Assembly (NCBI GenBank): GCA_030737835.1
Contig: CM060853.1
Coordinates: forward strand, 8,888,134-8,952,133
DNA from: Acorus gramineus
Taxonomy: Eukaryota > Streptophyta > Magnoliopsida > Acorales > Acoraceae
Direction of reading: 5' to 3'
Length of the DNA: 64,000 nucleotides
Part shown: piece by piece, positions 38,853-50,300 of the stretch
Numbering within the stretch: the first letter of the stretch is position 1
Layout of the letters: the number at the start of each line of letters is the position of its first letter
The notes under the pieces: generated by a model
Database searches by the model: none
Told to the model about the DNA's origin: nothing
Seen by the model: the letters and a program-made list of their open reading frames with translations, nothing else
Position numbers and translations under genes: made by a program

Positions 38853-39690
38853 AATTAGAGGTCCCTGAGGACACCTCTGTAATAACAATAGGTCATTTGA
38901 CTTTTTCTTGTTTTTTTAATTCTCTAAGTCAATGATATTATTTTGTTTAGGTCCTTCCATCCAACTTCCATTCATTCTATTTTTTTTCCTCTTTTACTCT
39001 TAAATAAACATCATTTGCCTCTCTATCTCTTCCAACATTTTCCTTTCTCCCCCAAATAACTCAACAAGTTGGGAGACCATCTCCACCAGCCCCCATTGTG
39101 CCAATTTTGACCCTAACGCCGATCGCGCCCCCCGATCGTCTTGCAGCGTATCACACAGAACCTGTGACAGGTATAATAGTGTACACATTAGACATAACAG
39201 TTACATAGTGTAATACAAAATCTGATATCTGTAAGAGGTATAACAGTATACACAATGTACGTAATAGTGTACGTAGTGTAACACACATAACCTGTAACAT
39301 GTATAACAGTGTACATATTATGAATAACAGTGCACACAGTATAACATAGAACTGGAGAGACAGCTCACGTGACATGACCGGGAGAGGTCGGGGGGAGTGA
39401 TTGGCGTTGGGGTCGAGATCGGCATAATGGAGGGCTAGTGGAGGTGGTCTCACATCTTATTGAGTTGTTTGGAAAAGAAAGAGAGAGGTTGAGAGAGATA
39501 GAGAGACAATTCATGTACACTTAGAGATAAAAGAGAAAAAAAAAATGATAAATCTGATTGGAGTTGAATGGAAGTTGAAAGGAAGGACCTAAACAAAATA
39601 CCAATATGTTGAATGAAATGACCTAAACAAAATACCAATATGTTACATAATAAATCTGATTGTCAATAATTAATTAATTAACAAAATACT
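38853..39690. mobile_element. TIR DNA-transposon-like element in copy A
   Basis: The left end (aattaattagaggtccctg, ttttgtttaggtccttcc, atccaacttccattcattct) recurs in reverse complement at the right end (ggagttgaatggaagttgaa, ggaaggacctaaacaaaata). Arms are about 100-150 bp, with a GC-richer core containing gccgatcgcg and a ~68-bp internal repeat. No transposase frame remains, so non-autonomous. The right arm contains a duplicated acctaaacaaaataccaata. Confidence 0.65.
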
Positions 39691-41088
39691 AAACTATTTT
39701 ATTACGTGATAACAAAAGTTGTTCAATTCCGTAACCAACCTATCCACTCTGATTGTCACTGTCGAAATAAATCTGGCAAATCCTTGAGAGCAACCCATCA
39801 ATAATAATAATAATAATAATAATAATTTTGAGGGTTATTAACCCAAGGTATCGTTATAAGACAAAAGCGTCACCTCTTCCGATGCTATAATAATAATAAT
39901 AATTTAAAAACATAAGTGGGCTTTATTTTTTTATTTTATATAAAAAAATGACTGGATTAAGACTTTATTTGAATCCGAGTTTAAGTAGATTCTGTGTTTG
40001 AAAAGTTAGAAATTTTTAAACTCAACTCAAAAAATCTTGTGATTGAAAAATTAATAAAACAATGTTTTTAAAAGCTGAGTTTGAAACAGAAGATTCTAAG
40101 AATATTAACATAAACACAACTTAAATGAGTTTAACCATCAAAGTATTTTATTTCATATACATTATACATCTTGTGTGTGAATAAAAACTAGTTCAGTCTA
40201 TACACATTTAATTGGATTACACATATTCATCAAATAAAAAGGAATAGCTAAAGTGGAAAAATAACAAATTGGATGTATCATTTTTATTTTTTACTTTTGT
40301 CACATCATATTGTCAGATGTCGATCAAACTTTATTTAATTTGATTTTTATCACAGGTCTGTTCATGAAACAAAGTGAACGCAGATGCTTAAAATCATGTC
40401 TGGATTTTCTGTTTCTTTTTTTTTTCAAACTCTATTTAATTTGATTTTTATTATAGGTCTGTTCATAAAATTATACAATGCTAAATCATGTGATACATTA
40501 CACTATGCATATAAAATAATAATGATAAAAATATATATTTACATGTGAATTAAAAGATATCTCAACTAAATCCTTGTTATGAATTTTTAACTTGAAGAAA
40601 TATGTTTTAATTAAAAATTTCCCTTGAAATGAAAATATACATCACACTATCACATTCATTAAGAACAATATTTATTTATCTAAGCCAATTGGTCAAAATG
40701 TGCATTTAAATTATATATTTTTTATTCTTTTAATTGTAGACATTTGGAGAATTATTGACATTAATTTGGAAGTGAATATGGAAATAATAATCTCTGTTTT
40801 TTTTTAGAAAATTAATTAGAGGTCCTTAGGGACACCTCTTTTTTTCTTGTTTTTTTTAGATCCCTAAGTCAGTTGTGGTATTTTGTTTAAGTCATTTCAT
40901 TCAGCTTCCATCCATTCTATTTTTTTTCACCCTTTTTTACCTCTAAGTAAACATCATTTACCTCTCTATCTCCTCCAATCTTTCATTTTCTCTCCCAAAC
41001 AACTCAACAAGTTGTGAGACCATCTCCACCAGCCCCCATTGTGCCAATCTTGACCCTAACGCCGATCGCGTCCACCGATCGTCTCCTG

Positions 41089-41275
41089 CGTCCCATCCGC
41101 GAGCCCAACTCCCTTCTCGTGACTTTGTCCGCGAGCCCAACCCTCTCTTGCGACCCCCGTCCGCGAGCTTAATTCTCCTCTCGCGACCCGTCCGTGAGCC
41201 TTACCCCCTCTCGTGAGCCCAACCCCTCTCGCAACCCCATCCGTGAGCCCAACCCCCTCTCACAACCCCGTCCAT
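41089..41275 (+). repeat. GC-rich ~30-bp minisatellite
   Basis: Five or more imperfect units of the type cgtccgcgagcccaacccc followed by ctctcgcgac. Absent from the corresponding place in copy A, so either gained in B or lost from A. Confidence 0.7.
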
Positions 41276-41545
41276 GAACCTAACATGTTACATGTATAAC
41301 AGTGTATAAAATGAGCATAACAGTGTACGCAGCGTATCACACAGAACCTGTGACAGGTATAATAGTGTACACATTGGGCATAACAGTTACATAGTGTAAC
41401 ACAAAATCTGATATCTGTAAGAGGTATAACAGTGTACACAATGTGCATAACAATATACGCAGTGTAACACACATAACCTGTAACATGTATAACAGTGTAC
41501 ATATTATGAATAACAGTGCACACAGTATAACACAGAATCGGGAGA
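41276..41545 (-). repeat. ~68-bp internal tandem repeat of the TIR element, open on the minus strand
   Basis: About four units built on tgtataacagtgtacacaat and cagtgtaacaca. The copy at 39157-39352 has three. On the minus strand the repeat stays open for 116 codons and encodes a repetitive hydrophobic peptide (YTVIHVTGYV type). The frame is a by-product of the repeat period; I do not call a gene. Confidence 0.65.
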
Positions 41546-42242
41546 CAGCTCACGTGACATGACCAGGAGAGGTCGGGGGGAGTGATTGGCGTTGGGGTCG
41601 AGATCGGCATAATGGAGGGCTAGTGGAGGTGGTCTCACATCTTATTGAGTTGTTTGGGAAAGAAAGAGAGAGGTTGGGAGAGATAGAGAGACAATTCATG
41701 TTCACTTAAAGGTAAAAGAGATAAAAAAATAAAATGATAAATCTGATTGGAGTTGAATGGAAGTTGAAAGGAAGGATCTAAACAAAATACTAATATGTTG
41801 AATGAAATGACCTAAACAAAATACTAATATGTTACATGATAAATCTGATTGTCAATAATTAATTAATTAACAAAATACTAAACTATTTTATTACGTGATA
41901 ACAAAAGTTATTCAATTACGTAACCAACCTATCCACTCTGATTGTCACTGTCGAAATAAATCTGGCAAATCCTTGAGAGCAACCCATCAATAATAATAAT
42001 AATAATAATAATAATAATTAACCCTAGGCATCGATATAAGACAAAAGCGTCGCCTCTTTCCGATGCTATAAAATAATTTAAAAACATAAGTGGGATATAG
42101 AGATGTAATGGGGTTTATTTTTTTATTTTATATAAAAAAATTACTGGATTAAGACTTTATTTGGATTCGAGTTTAAGTAGATTCTGTGTTTGAAAAGTTA
42201 AAAATTTTTAAACTCAACTCAAAAAATCTTATGACTGAAAAG

Positions 42243-42382
42243 CTAATAAAACAATATTTTTAAAAAGCTCGCGACCATCTCGGAGTCGCTCAGGCAGTCG
42301 TCATCCATTTCATCGACGGCGGCGGCGAATCCGTCATCGCCGTTGTAGGGACACAATTCAGTTCCCAAGGTGTACATGCTCC

Positions 42383-42386
<4 letters not shown>
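42243..42386 (-). pseudogene. Truncated RRN3 exon-1 copy, 47-residue chimeric ORF
   Basis: The ATG and first 41 codons of RRN3 (MGSMYTLGTELC ... SEMVAS) are repeated, then the frame crosses the duplication junction into spacer DNA, adding FLKILFY before TAG. The splice donor of RRN3 exon 1 is lost. The full promoter and leader lie upstream, so transcription is plausible, but no RRN3 function can remain. Confidence 0.85.
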
Positions 42387-42428
<42 letters not shown>

Positions 42429-44010
42429 AATTTGGGGCGATTTGAGCTCGGAAGAGAAGAGAATGGTGAGAGGTCGGGACGGCTAGGGTTTTGGGAGGGA
42501 GGAGAGAGAAAGGAAGAATCACAAGGGGACGTGGTGGGTATTTATACCGTCCGATCTGTTGGTCAATCTAAAGCCCGACCCGAGCTTGTATTTGGGCCGG
42601 GCCGGTTCAATTTCAGCCCGGCCCAAATATTGGACTGTTGCACAGCCCGTTTTTTACGCTCATATACTATGATAACGTAGTATATATTGTATTATACCCC
42701 TTAAAAAGTTTAAATTGTACAGAAATATTGTTTCTTAACTCATTTAAAAGTATTGATGATTTGAAAGTTCTAAATGAAAAATTTTAGCAATATAAGATTG
42801 GTCACGACAAGAGATATATATACAAAAATCTTTTTTTAGTTTTAACATATTCATTTTATTTATAATTTCATATCAAATTTTATTAATGTTTTATTTAATA
42901 ATATTAATATTGTATTATATTATTTACATATATATCTATATAACATGAGATATTAAATCTCATATAAGCGGGTTGAAAAGAAAAATGAGGTGTTAGTTTA
43001 AAAAAAAACAATTTTAAAATTTTTTTATTAACATAAGTGGGCTATAGGGATGTAATGGGGTTTATTTTTTTTTATTTTATATAAAAAATTTTACTGGATT
43101 AAGACTCTTTTTAGATTCGAGTTTAAGTAGATTCTGTGTTTGAAAAATTAAAAATTCTCAAACTCAACCCAAAAAATCTTGCGAAAAGCTAATAAAACAA
43201 TGTTTTTAAAAGCTGAGTTTGAAACAGAAGATTCTAAGAATATTAACGTAAACACAACTTAAATGAGTTTAACAATCAAAGTATTTTATTTCATATACAT
43301 TATACATCTTGTGTGTGAATAAAAACTAGTTCAGTCTATACACATTTAATTGGATTACACATATTCATCAAATAAAAAGGAATAGCTAAAGTGGAAAAAT
43401 AACAAATTGGATGTATCATTTTTATTTTTTACTTTTGTCACATCATATTGTCAGATGTCGTTCAAACTTTATTTAATTTGATTTTTATCACAGGTCTGTT
43501 CATGAAACAAAGTGAACGCGGATGCTTAAAATCATGTCTGGATTTTCTGTTTTTTTTTTTTTTCAAACTCTATTTAATTTGATTTTTATTATAGGTCTGT
43601 TCATAAAATTATACGATGCTAAATCATGTGATACATTACACTGTGCATATAAAATAATAATGATAAAAATATATATTTACATGTGAATTAAAAGATATCT
43701 CAACTAAATCCTTGTTATGAATTTTTAACTTGAAGAAATATGTTTTAATTAAAAATTTCCCTTGAAATGAAAATATACATCACACTATCACATTCATTAA
43801 GAACAATATTCATTTATCTAAGCCAATCGGTCAAAATGTGCATTTAAATTATATATTTTTTTATTATAGAATGAATAGAAATTGAATGGAAGGACCTAAA
43901 CAAAATACCACCGCTAACTTAAGGACCTAAAGAAAACAAGAAAAAGTCAAGGGACATATATTACTGTATTACAGAGGTGTTCCCAGGGACCTCTAATTAA
44001 TTTCCCTTTT
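42267..44010. repeat. Segmental repeat copy C (second copy of RRN3 exon 1 and promoter)
   Basis: 42267-43860 matches A 37133-38764 with few changes, including the CT repeat, the telo-box and the site II inverted repeat (arms 42589-42602 and 42616-42629). After 43860 the sequence jumps to an inverted end of the TIR element (43870-44010: aaggacctaaacaaaatacc ... ggacctctaattaattt). Confidence 0.88.
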
Positions 44011-44208
44011 TTTTTTCTCTAAAGCTCCCAAACATCTCCATGTATTTATTTTTCCTGAAAAATAAAATTTTCGATGACTTTTATGTTGAAACAAAAGGAC
44101 CCTCAGCGTTTCTAATCTAAAATAAAAATTTAATTACAAATATTGTCATTAATTTAAAAATTAGAATTAAAGATAGAAAAGGAAAAAAATCATATGCTTG
44201 TAATCTAA

Positions 44209-44891
44209 GGGGCCGTTTGTTTCACCCAGAAATCAGTACTTATTTTACTTAATCCAAATTTTCAGTACTTATTTGTTACTAGTATGTTTTGGTTGGATCT
44301 TGATAAGAACTTATAATATAAGCTTTGATGTGTGTGGAGATTGATTTGGTGAGTGGGGATGTCAATTACAAACATAGATGGGTTTCTTGATGAATTCAAG
44401 AATGCCTTTTGTGTGTGTGTATGTGCGCGCGCGTGTTTATGAGTTTGTATGTCAATAATGAAAATCTGAAAGTCTTTGTATGGTTTTGTGTTTCAATCAT
44501 TTGAGATCTTCATGTATATGTATGATCAATGATCAATTGGTACTCTTTTTTTTTTTTTACATGTTTTTCATTTGTAAAGAGAAATACAAGGTCTTTTTTT
44601 TTTGGGATGTTGTAATATTATTATTATCTTTAAATGCTGTAATATTATTAAGACCTTTGTTGTATAATGAAATGATATGTTTATTATGTTTTTAATCTTT
44701 TACCCAAACATCAAATAACAGTTATTAAACGGATCAAAATACCATTTTAATAAGCTCTATTATTATTGGTGAACCAAACACGCTTATTTGTATAAGTGCT
44801 TATAATTTTCGCTGAACCAAACAGTTTTTTTTTCTAAATTGCACTTATAAATCAGAACTTAAGCTCAGTATTCTTCTAAATCAAACGACCC
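44209..44891. mobile_element. PIF/Harbinger (Tourist-like) MITE with TAA target-site duplication
   Basis: Left end ggggccgtttgtttcaccc, right end ctaaatcaaacgaccc, inverted and imperfect; both are flanked by TAA (44206-44208 and 44892-44894), the 3-bp TWA site typical of PIF/Harbinger. A sub-terminal inverted copy (gctgaaccaaacag) lies near 44812. About 683 bp, no transposase. Confidence 0.75.
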
Positions 44892-45046
44892 TAATTTTAT
44901 CATGACGAGTGTGTTTGGATTGCACAATTGCAAAACTGATTTCGCATAATCAAAATCAATCATGTAGGAAGTTCACTTTTAATTTTTGAAAATCACAATT
45001 TTTAAGTACTATTTATCTGTAATGTCTACAGTAACTTGATACAGTA

Positions 45047-46140
45047 AAACTATTTTGTTACACGATAACAAAAACTGTTCAATCGATCAATCGACTGTCA
45101 CTGTCGAAATAAATCTGGTAAATCCCTGAGAAGCCCAAAAGATGCTCGAAAGTTTGGCAGGCTTTATGCCAAGGTCTCAATATCCTCAGAACCCGAGTCA
45201 GACAGAGTCCAGGTATGTTTTGTGACATTGATTTAATCAGAGGTCCTTGGTTATCACCAATACCTTTCTCTAGAATACCCACACTTATGTTAACATGGAA
45301 AATTCAACAGGTACTTCTATGAGGGCAGGAGACTTATATAAGTTGATATAATATCCCTTGGTCTCACTTATTTGCAAATTGTGACTTCTCTGCTGAGTGC
45401 TGGCAGTTTATACCTCCTCATCTGTTGCCCCCCCACCTATGGTGTGGATGAAAAGAACATGGTCATTCTCCTCAGTTTATCACCAAGTTAGTGATATTTT
45501 CTACATGTGTTGGAATATTTGGAAAGCCAGAAATTCAATGGTTTTTAACAATGTATTTCTACATCCAAAGAAGGTATAGCATTTCGTGCCCTGAGCCATG
45601 CTTGGGCGTGTCTGACATTTATTCTGCAAAAGGAAGTCCAACCTCCTTGGTCTACCCCACCAGATGCCGAGAGTTTGATTAGACTTTTACAAGGTGCAGG
45701 AGACGGACCACCACAAATTCATAAAATTGTTGCGGATATTAGAAAATGAACTTCTACACTGGATCCTGTAAAATTTGTGAAAGTTCATAGAGTAACAGTG
45801 GTTGCCCCAGATTAGTTAGCTAAAATGGCCCATCGAGACATCGATTTGTACTCGAGGTCTACAGTATCAACAAGTGCGTTGATGTCTTACTGCTTTTGTT
45901 TTTAATCTGTTTGAAAGTGTTAGACAACTGAGGTTGTCTAATGTAAATGGATGTATATGTACTTTTGATATTTTTTTGCATATATATGTAAATTGCCGTT
46001 GGTTTTCTTACCCAAAAAAAAAAAAAAAAAAAAAAAAAGTCAATAATAATAATAATAATAATAATTTTGAGGGTTATTAACCCAAGGTATCGTTTCACCT
46101 CTTCCGATGCTATAATAATAATAATAATTTAAAAACATTG
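45047..46140. repeat. Segmental repeat copy D, split by a LINE tail
   Basis: 45047-45130 (aaactattttgttacacg ... gaaataaatctggtaaatcc) and 46040-46140 (caataataataataata ... tcttccgatgctataataat) match two parts of copy A that are adjacent at 39700-39910. The LINE fragment lies between them, so it entered this copy. Confidence 0.75.
45133..46037 (+). mobile_element. 5'-truncated LINE (L1-type) tail
   Basis: The plus frame near 45397-45576 reads YHQVSDIFYMCWNIWKARN, the stretch that follows the zf-RVT motif near the end of plant L1 ORF2; later sequence is broken by stops and frame changes. The fragment ends in a pure A tract at 46014-46037. Upstream sequence to ~45133 is probably the same element but degenerate. 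Confidence 0.65.
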
Positions 46141-46631
46141 ACCACTTCAAAGTTCAAACAGATGAGAATATATTGGGTTAAAAAACTGGGCCCAGATCCA
46201 TGTCAAGCGGAATATTTTTTTCTGCCCTTTCAAATCCTAAAACATATATATTACAATATTATTAAAATTATAGTAATAAATAATAATAAAAACACAAAAG
46301 TTATTATTATGTAACCCAAAAGAATAACTAAAATAAAATCAAATGAAAAATAATTTACTAAACTGAAAAATTTATTAATCCCATATAAATTAATTCTTCT
46401 GTCCAAACTGAATTAATTGGTAAGATAGTAATAATTAAAGCCCAGGACAACTTATTTTAGTAAGTCCTAACCAAAAAAAGAAATAAAATCTCAAACAAAC
46501 CCAAATCTAAACAACTTTTATTATAAACCCCCCAACAAAAAAAACCCCACGCGAACTACAATAAAACCCACACCCTCTCCAAAAATTTATTATTATATTA
46601 CCCAACAGAGTATAACTAATAAGATAAATCA

Positions 46632-46903
46632 AGGGAAAAATTCAAATAACCCCTATATCACTTTTCCTAAAATTTATATGACTTCTTGCAAACATCTATA
46701 TAAATTCAAATAACCCGCTGAGTCAAATTTTTTATAACAGATTATGATTATTCTATTAATATTATATAAATTTAAAAAACTTTGGAGGGGGTTATTTATA
46801 TATATGTGTGTTTCTAGGGAGTTATATGAACTTTTAAAAAAGCTAGGGGGTTATATGGATTTAAAAAACTTTGGAGGGGGTTATTTTAATTTTTCCTAAA
46901 ATC
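46632..46903. mobile_element. MITE between the two PHD promoter copies
   Basis: Starts ggaaaaattcaaataacccc and ends with the inverted counterpart gggggttattttaattttt. Internal phrases match the degenerate element at 14150-14630. No ORF. Confidence 0.55.
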
Positions 46904-47122
46904 AAATAAAAAGTAATTTACTTAAACTGAAACAACATCCCCAAATAAACTAATTAATCAACAATCAGTCCAAACTGAATTTATTGTTCTCATTTTTAGT
47001 AGGTCCCAACCAAAAAAAAAAAGAAACAAAATCTCAAACAAACCCTCAAATCCAAACATCTTTTATTATAAACCCCCCTCCCGTATTCTCACCCACAGTA
47101 TCCCCCTCTCCACCGCGCGAAC

Positions 47123-47130
47123 TATAAAAA
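47123..47130 (+). promoter_or_regulatory. TATA box of the PHD gene
   Basis: TATAAAAA about 210 bases upstream of the ATG, in the proximal promoter copy. A CT/C-rich leader (cctcttcccttc) follows. Spacing implies a 5' UTR of about 180 bases. Confidence 0.5.
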
Positions 47131-47334
47131 ACCACCACGCCCAAAAATAAAAATCCCCCCCAAATTTCGAAGCACCACCGCCTCTTCCCTTCAAAACCCT
47201 AACCATATATAAATCACCGTCCCATCTCCATCGCCGTCAAATAAAACCCTAAAAAAAAAAAAAAAGCCGTCTTTGATTTTATAAAATTTTTAATAATTTT
47301 TGTTTTATGTTTTTGGACTCGGATCTGTTCTTCA

Positions 47335-50300
47335 ATGGTGGTTATGAACGGGAGACCTATGAAGAGGGCGAAGAAGAGGGTCCAGGCCGACCTCCACGAC
47401 TTCCTGAGGTACCCGGACTCGCCGGAGGAGGGGATGTCCGGTACGTTCAGGTCCAACGTCCGGCTCTTCGTGTCCCGGTACGGCCGTCTCTTGCCGGCGT
47501 CGCCGATCGTCTCCGGTCCCGACGCCTTCGCCTTCGCCGATCTCGGATCGAATCATCTGCAGACGTGGCGGATCTCGTTCAGGATCGGAGAGGACGATCC
47601 GGATGAGTCGGTGAAGGCGGCGACGGTGGAACTTGAGGTCGTTGAGGAGGACGTCGCGCGGTCGAGGTCGACGTACTGTGATCAATGCCGTGTTGTTGGT
47701 GAGTATAATAAACAATGATGATGAAATCGATGTCTTATATGATGAACATCTACAATGCAAAATTTGATTTGATTTGAAACACTTATAAGGGTCAGTTTGG
47801 ATGATTTTCTCTTTCATGGAATCTACTAGAACTGGATTCTTAGAAACGAAGAATTCTCATTTGAGAGTTCTTAAATTGCTCTTATAGTATTTAGAACTCT
47901 TTAGAATCAACAACAGTTTGGATGATTTTCTCTTCCACGGAATCTACTGGATTCCTAAGAACGAATAATTCTCCTTCGAGAGTTATTAAATTGCTCCTAA
48001 AGTGTTTAGAACTCTTTAGAATGAATGACAACAACAATGATGATGATGATGATGATGAAATCAAAGCTGGAATCTACTGGAACTGGATTCTTAGAAACGA
48101 TAGGGATGAAGAGTTATTAAATTGTCCCTTATAATGACATTAATCACACAGTATTTAGAACTTTTTAGAATGCTCAATAAGAATTTGTCATTTAAGTACA
48201 TTCAGAATCCAAGTATCTATTTAATTTAGATGATTAATCATATTCTTCATACTTTCTCCACACAAAATAGCATAAAAAAATTTGCATGTAATTCTCGTAC
48301 TAATTATCAAAATACATCTAGAAAATAAGTGAATTTATTGTTTTCATTTACGTGTCTTAGGAGGGTTTGATTTTTGTGTTTTCCAAACTGCTCGTGATTT
48401 TCTTTCACTTAAGAGAGTACATCCTTTTTGAATTGTACTGTTTGTATGGCTCTTTAGGATGGAGTAACCATCCGGTGTGCCGGAGGAGATACCATTTCAT
48501 TATAAGAAAACACAGCGACGACATGGATGGGTATGACCATCCGTGTCCTTGGTGCGGATCAATGTTGCATAACTCTGATTTAAGGTGAGAATATGGTGGA
48601 TTTGGCGGATTTTGGATACAGAATTTTGTATGTTTTTCATAGCTAAAATGTAACATGTGCATGTTCTATTTTCGTAAACCAGTTTAACTATATTGTATGC
48701 AACAAGTTCACATTGCAAACTCTGTATACATGAGTGCATTTTTTGTTTTTTGTAAACCACATTGTATGCAAGTATGCAACAAATGCACATTGCAAAACTA
48801 CATATATGACTTTTAATGTTAGTACCATAAAAACCCACCATTGTTTCCAATTACAATTAACAAGGCTAAGTGGAGTTTTAGGTATAGTCAAAGCATTTTC
48901 AAATACTAAGAAAAGTTTAGTGATTAAACATACTTCAGTTCAGTTTGCCAAACTGTGTTTAGTGCCTTCAGAATTCAGGTATCTATTTAGGCCTCGCTAA
49001 ATTGTTTTCGCTTGTACTATTCCATTGCAAACCATTTTTTTTTAGCTTATAGTTTTGTGAAAAAGATGGCTGAGCATATATATCTTTTATAAAAAAAAAC
49101 CCCTACCATTTATCACATCATTTATATTATAAAAAACTAATCTTATTATCACCACTTAGCATAGAAGTTTTTGCATGCATTTTTCCATATTATGGGTTAC
49201 AAATGGCTTGAGGTGTGAGGGTTAGAGATTCATTGTGGTGGGGGTTATTCCCTTGTGAAGTGACTTTCTCTTTTCCCTTTTCATATTCTGTCCTTCTCCT
49301 TGTTCAAGGGACATCTTTTCATATTAAGATTGCACCTACCTCTTATCTCAAAAAAATAAAATATTACATGCATTTTTTTATACCCTTGTAAAAAAAAAAA
49401 AAACTATTACCAAACAGAACCCATGTCAAATATTTAACATAGACTCTGTGATTATGGTCTTAGACTGACTGTATGTTTATTCTGACCTTGATTTCATGTT
49501 TCAGGTGCTTGGTATGTAGTTATGAGATGAGTACAGATGATGTTCAAAATTGGGTGCATCTTCAGTTAGAGGATTCTACTCACCTTCTTCATGGAGTGGT
49601 CCATTCAAATGGCTTTGGACACCTTCTCAGGGTCAATGGAAGGGAGGGCGGCTCTAAATTTCTAAGCGGATTCGACATAATGTCATTCTGGGATCGCCTA
49701 TGCTCGGTTCTGCACGTCAGGTGAGTTTTTATTTTATTTACATTTGGCCTAAACTTTTAACTACTAACAATGATACAATTTTAATAGAGAAGTATATATA
49801 TTAATCCTAATCGAATGAATATCCTCTGACTACAACAGAAAGGCCTCTGTCATGGACGTTTCGAAGAAATTTGGCATGGACTACAAGCTCCTATACTGCG
49901 TGTCAAAAGGGCACCCATGGTACGGCAACTGGGGCTACCAATTCGGCGCGGGAAGCTTCATGGTCACAGCTGAAGTCCATCGGGCAGCGGTCCAGACCCT
50001 TGCAAACATCCCCCTCGACCTCCTCTTCTCAGCCACCCGTGGATCCCGGACGCCCTTGCAGGACACCATCGACTACTACAGATTTATCTCAGACCACCCG
50101 CTTTTGGTGGTGAGAGATCTCTTCTCCTTCTTGTTGAACCTACTCAACAAGAAGAGCGACAACGCGCATAAAGCAGGGAAATATGTGTTACCAATCATGG
50201 AGCTCCCAACCAAGCTACTGTGCATGTGGCCTTGGGAAGACATTCAAAGAGCGGAGAAAGCCATAATCCGTGTCCTTAAGGCCATCGGGGAGTCTCGATG

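Larger units (their letters stand above)
37133..39910. repeat. Segmental repeat copy A (includes RRN3 exon 1 and promoter)
   Basis: First copy of a large local repeat. Order: RRN3 exon 1/leader/promoter (37133-37560), AT-rich spacer containing cttgtgtgtgaataaaaac (38211), TIR element (38853-39690), then an ATT microsatellite with gggttattaacccaagg (39830). The same spacer phrase is at 40170 in copy B and 43308 in copy C. Confidence 0.85.
40808..41875. mobile_element. TIR DNA-transposon-like element in copy B
   Basis: Same element as at 38853-39690, longer by the GC-rich minisatellite at 41089-41275. Arms: aattaattagaggtcctta at the left; ttgaatggaagttgaaagg and aaggatctaaacaaaatac at the right. 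Confidence 0.65.
39911..42266. repeat. Segmental repeat copy B, with a truncated fourth start at 42087
   Basis: Repeats copy A from the AT-rich spacer (A 37948 onward) through the TIR element and ATT microsatellite, offset ~1959 at the spacer. It carries about 240 bases of GC-rich sequence at 41089-41330 that copy A lacks. After 42087 the spacer begins again and is cut at 42266, where the RRN3 exon 1 copy starts. Confidence 0.85.
46320..47145 (+). repeat. Duplicated promoter of the PHD gene, ~545-bp spacing
   Basis: 46340-46580 and 46897-47145 share gtccaaactgaatt, aaatctcaaacaaaccc, cttttattataaaccccc (46515 / 47060) and gcgcgaact/acgcgaact. The proximal copy has a TATA box after gcgaac (tataaaaa at 47123); the distal copy has tacaataaaa there, so it has lost a good TATA. 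A MITE separates the copies. Confidence 0.75.

Noticed and set aside
38853..44010. LTR retrotransposon explanation of the long repeats
   Set aside because: No gag-pol, no primer-binding site or polypurine tract, and the repeats include RRN3 exon 1, so segmental duplication fits better.
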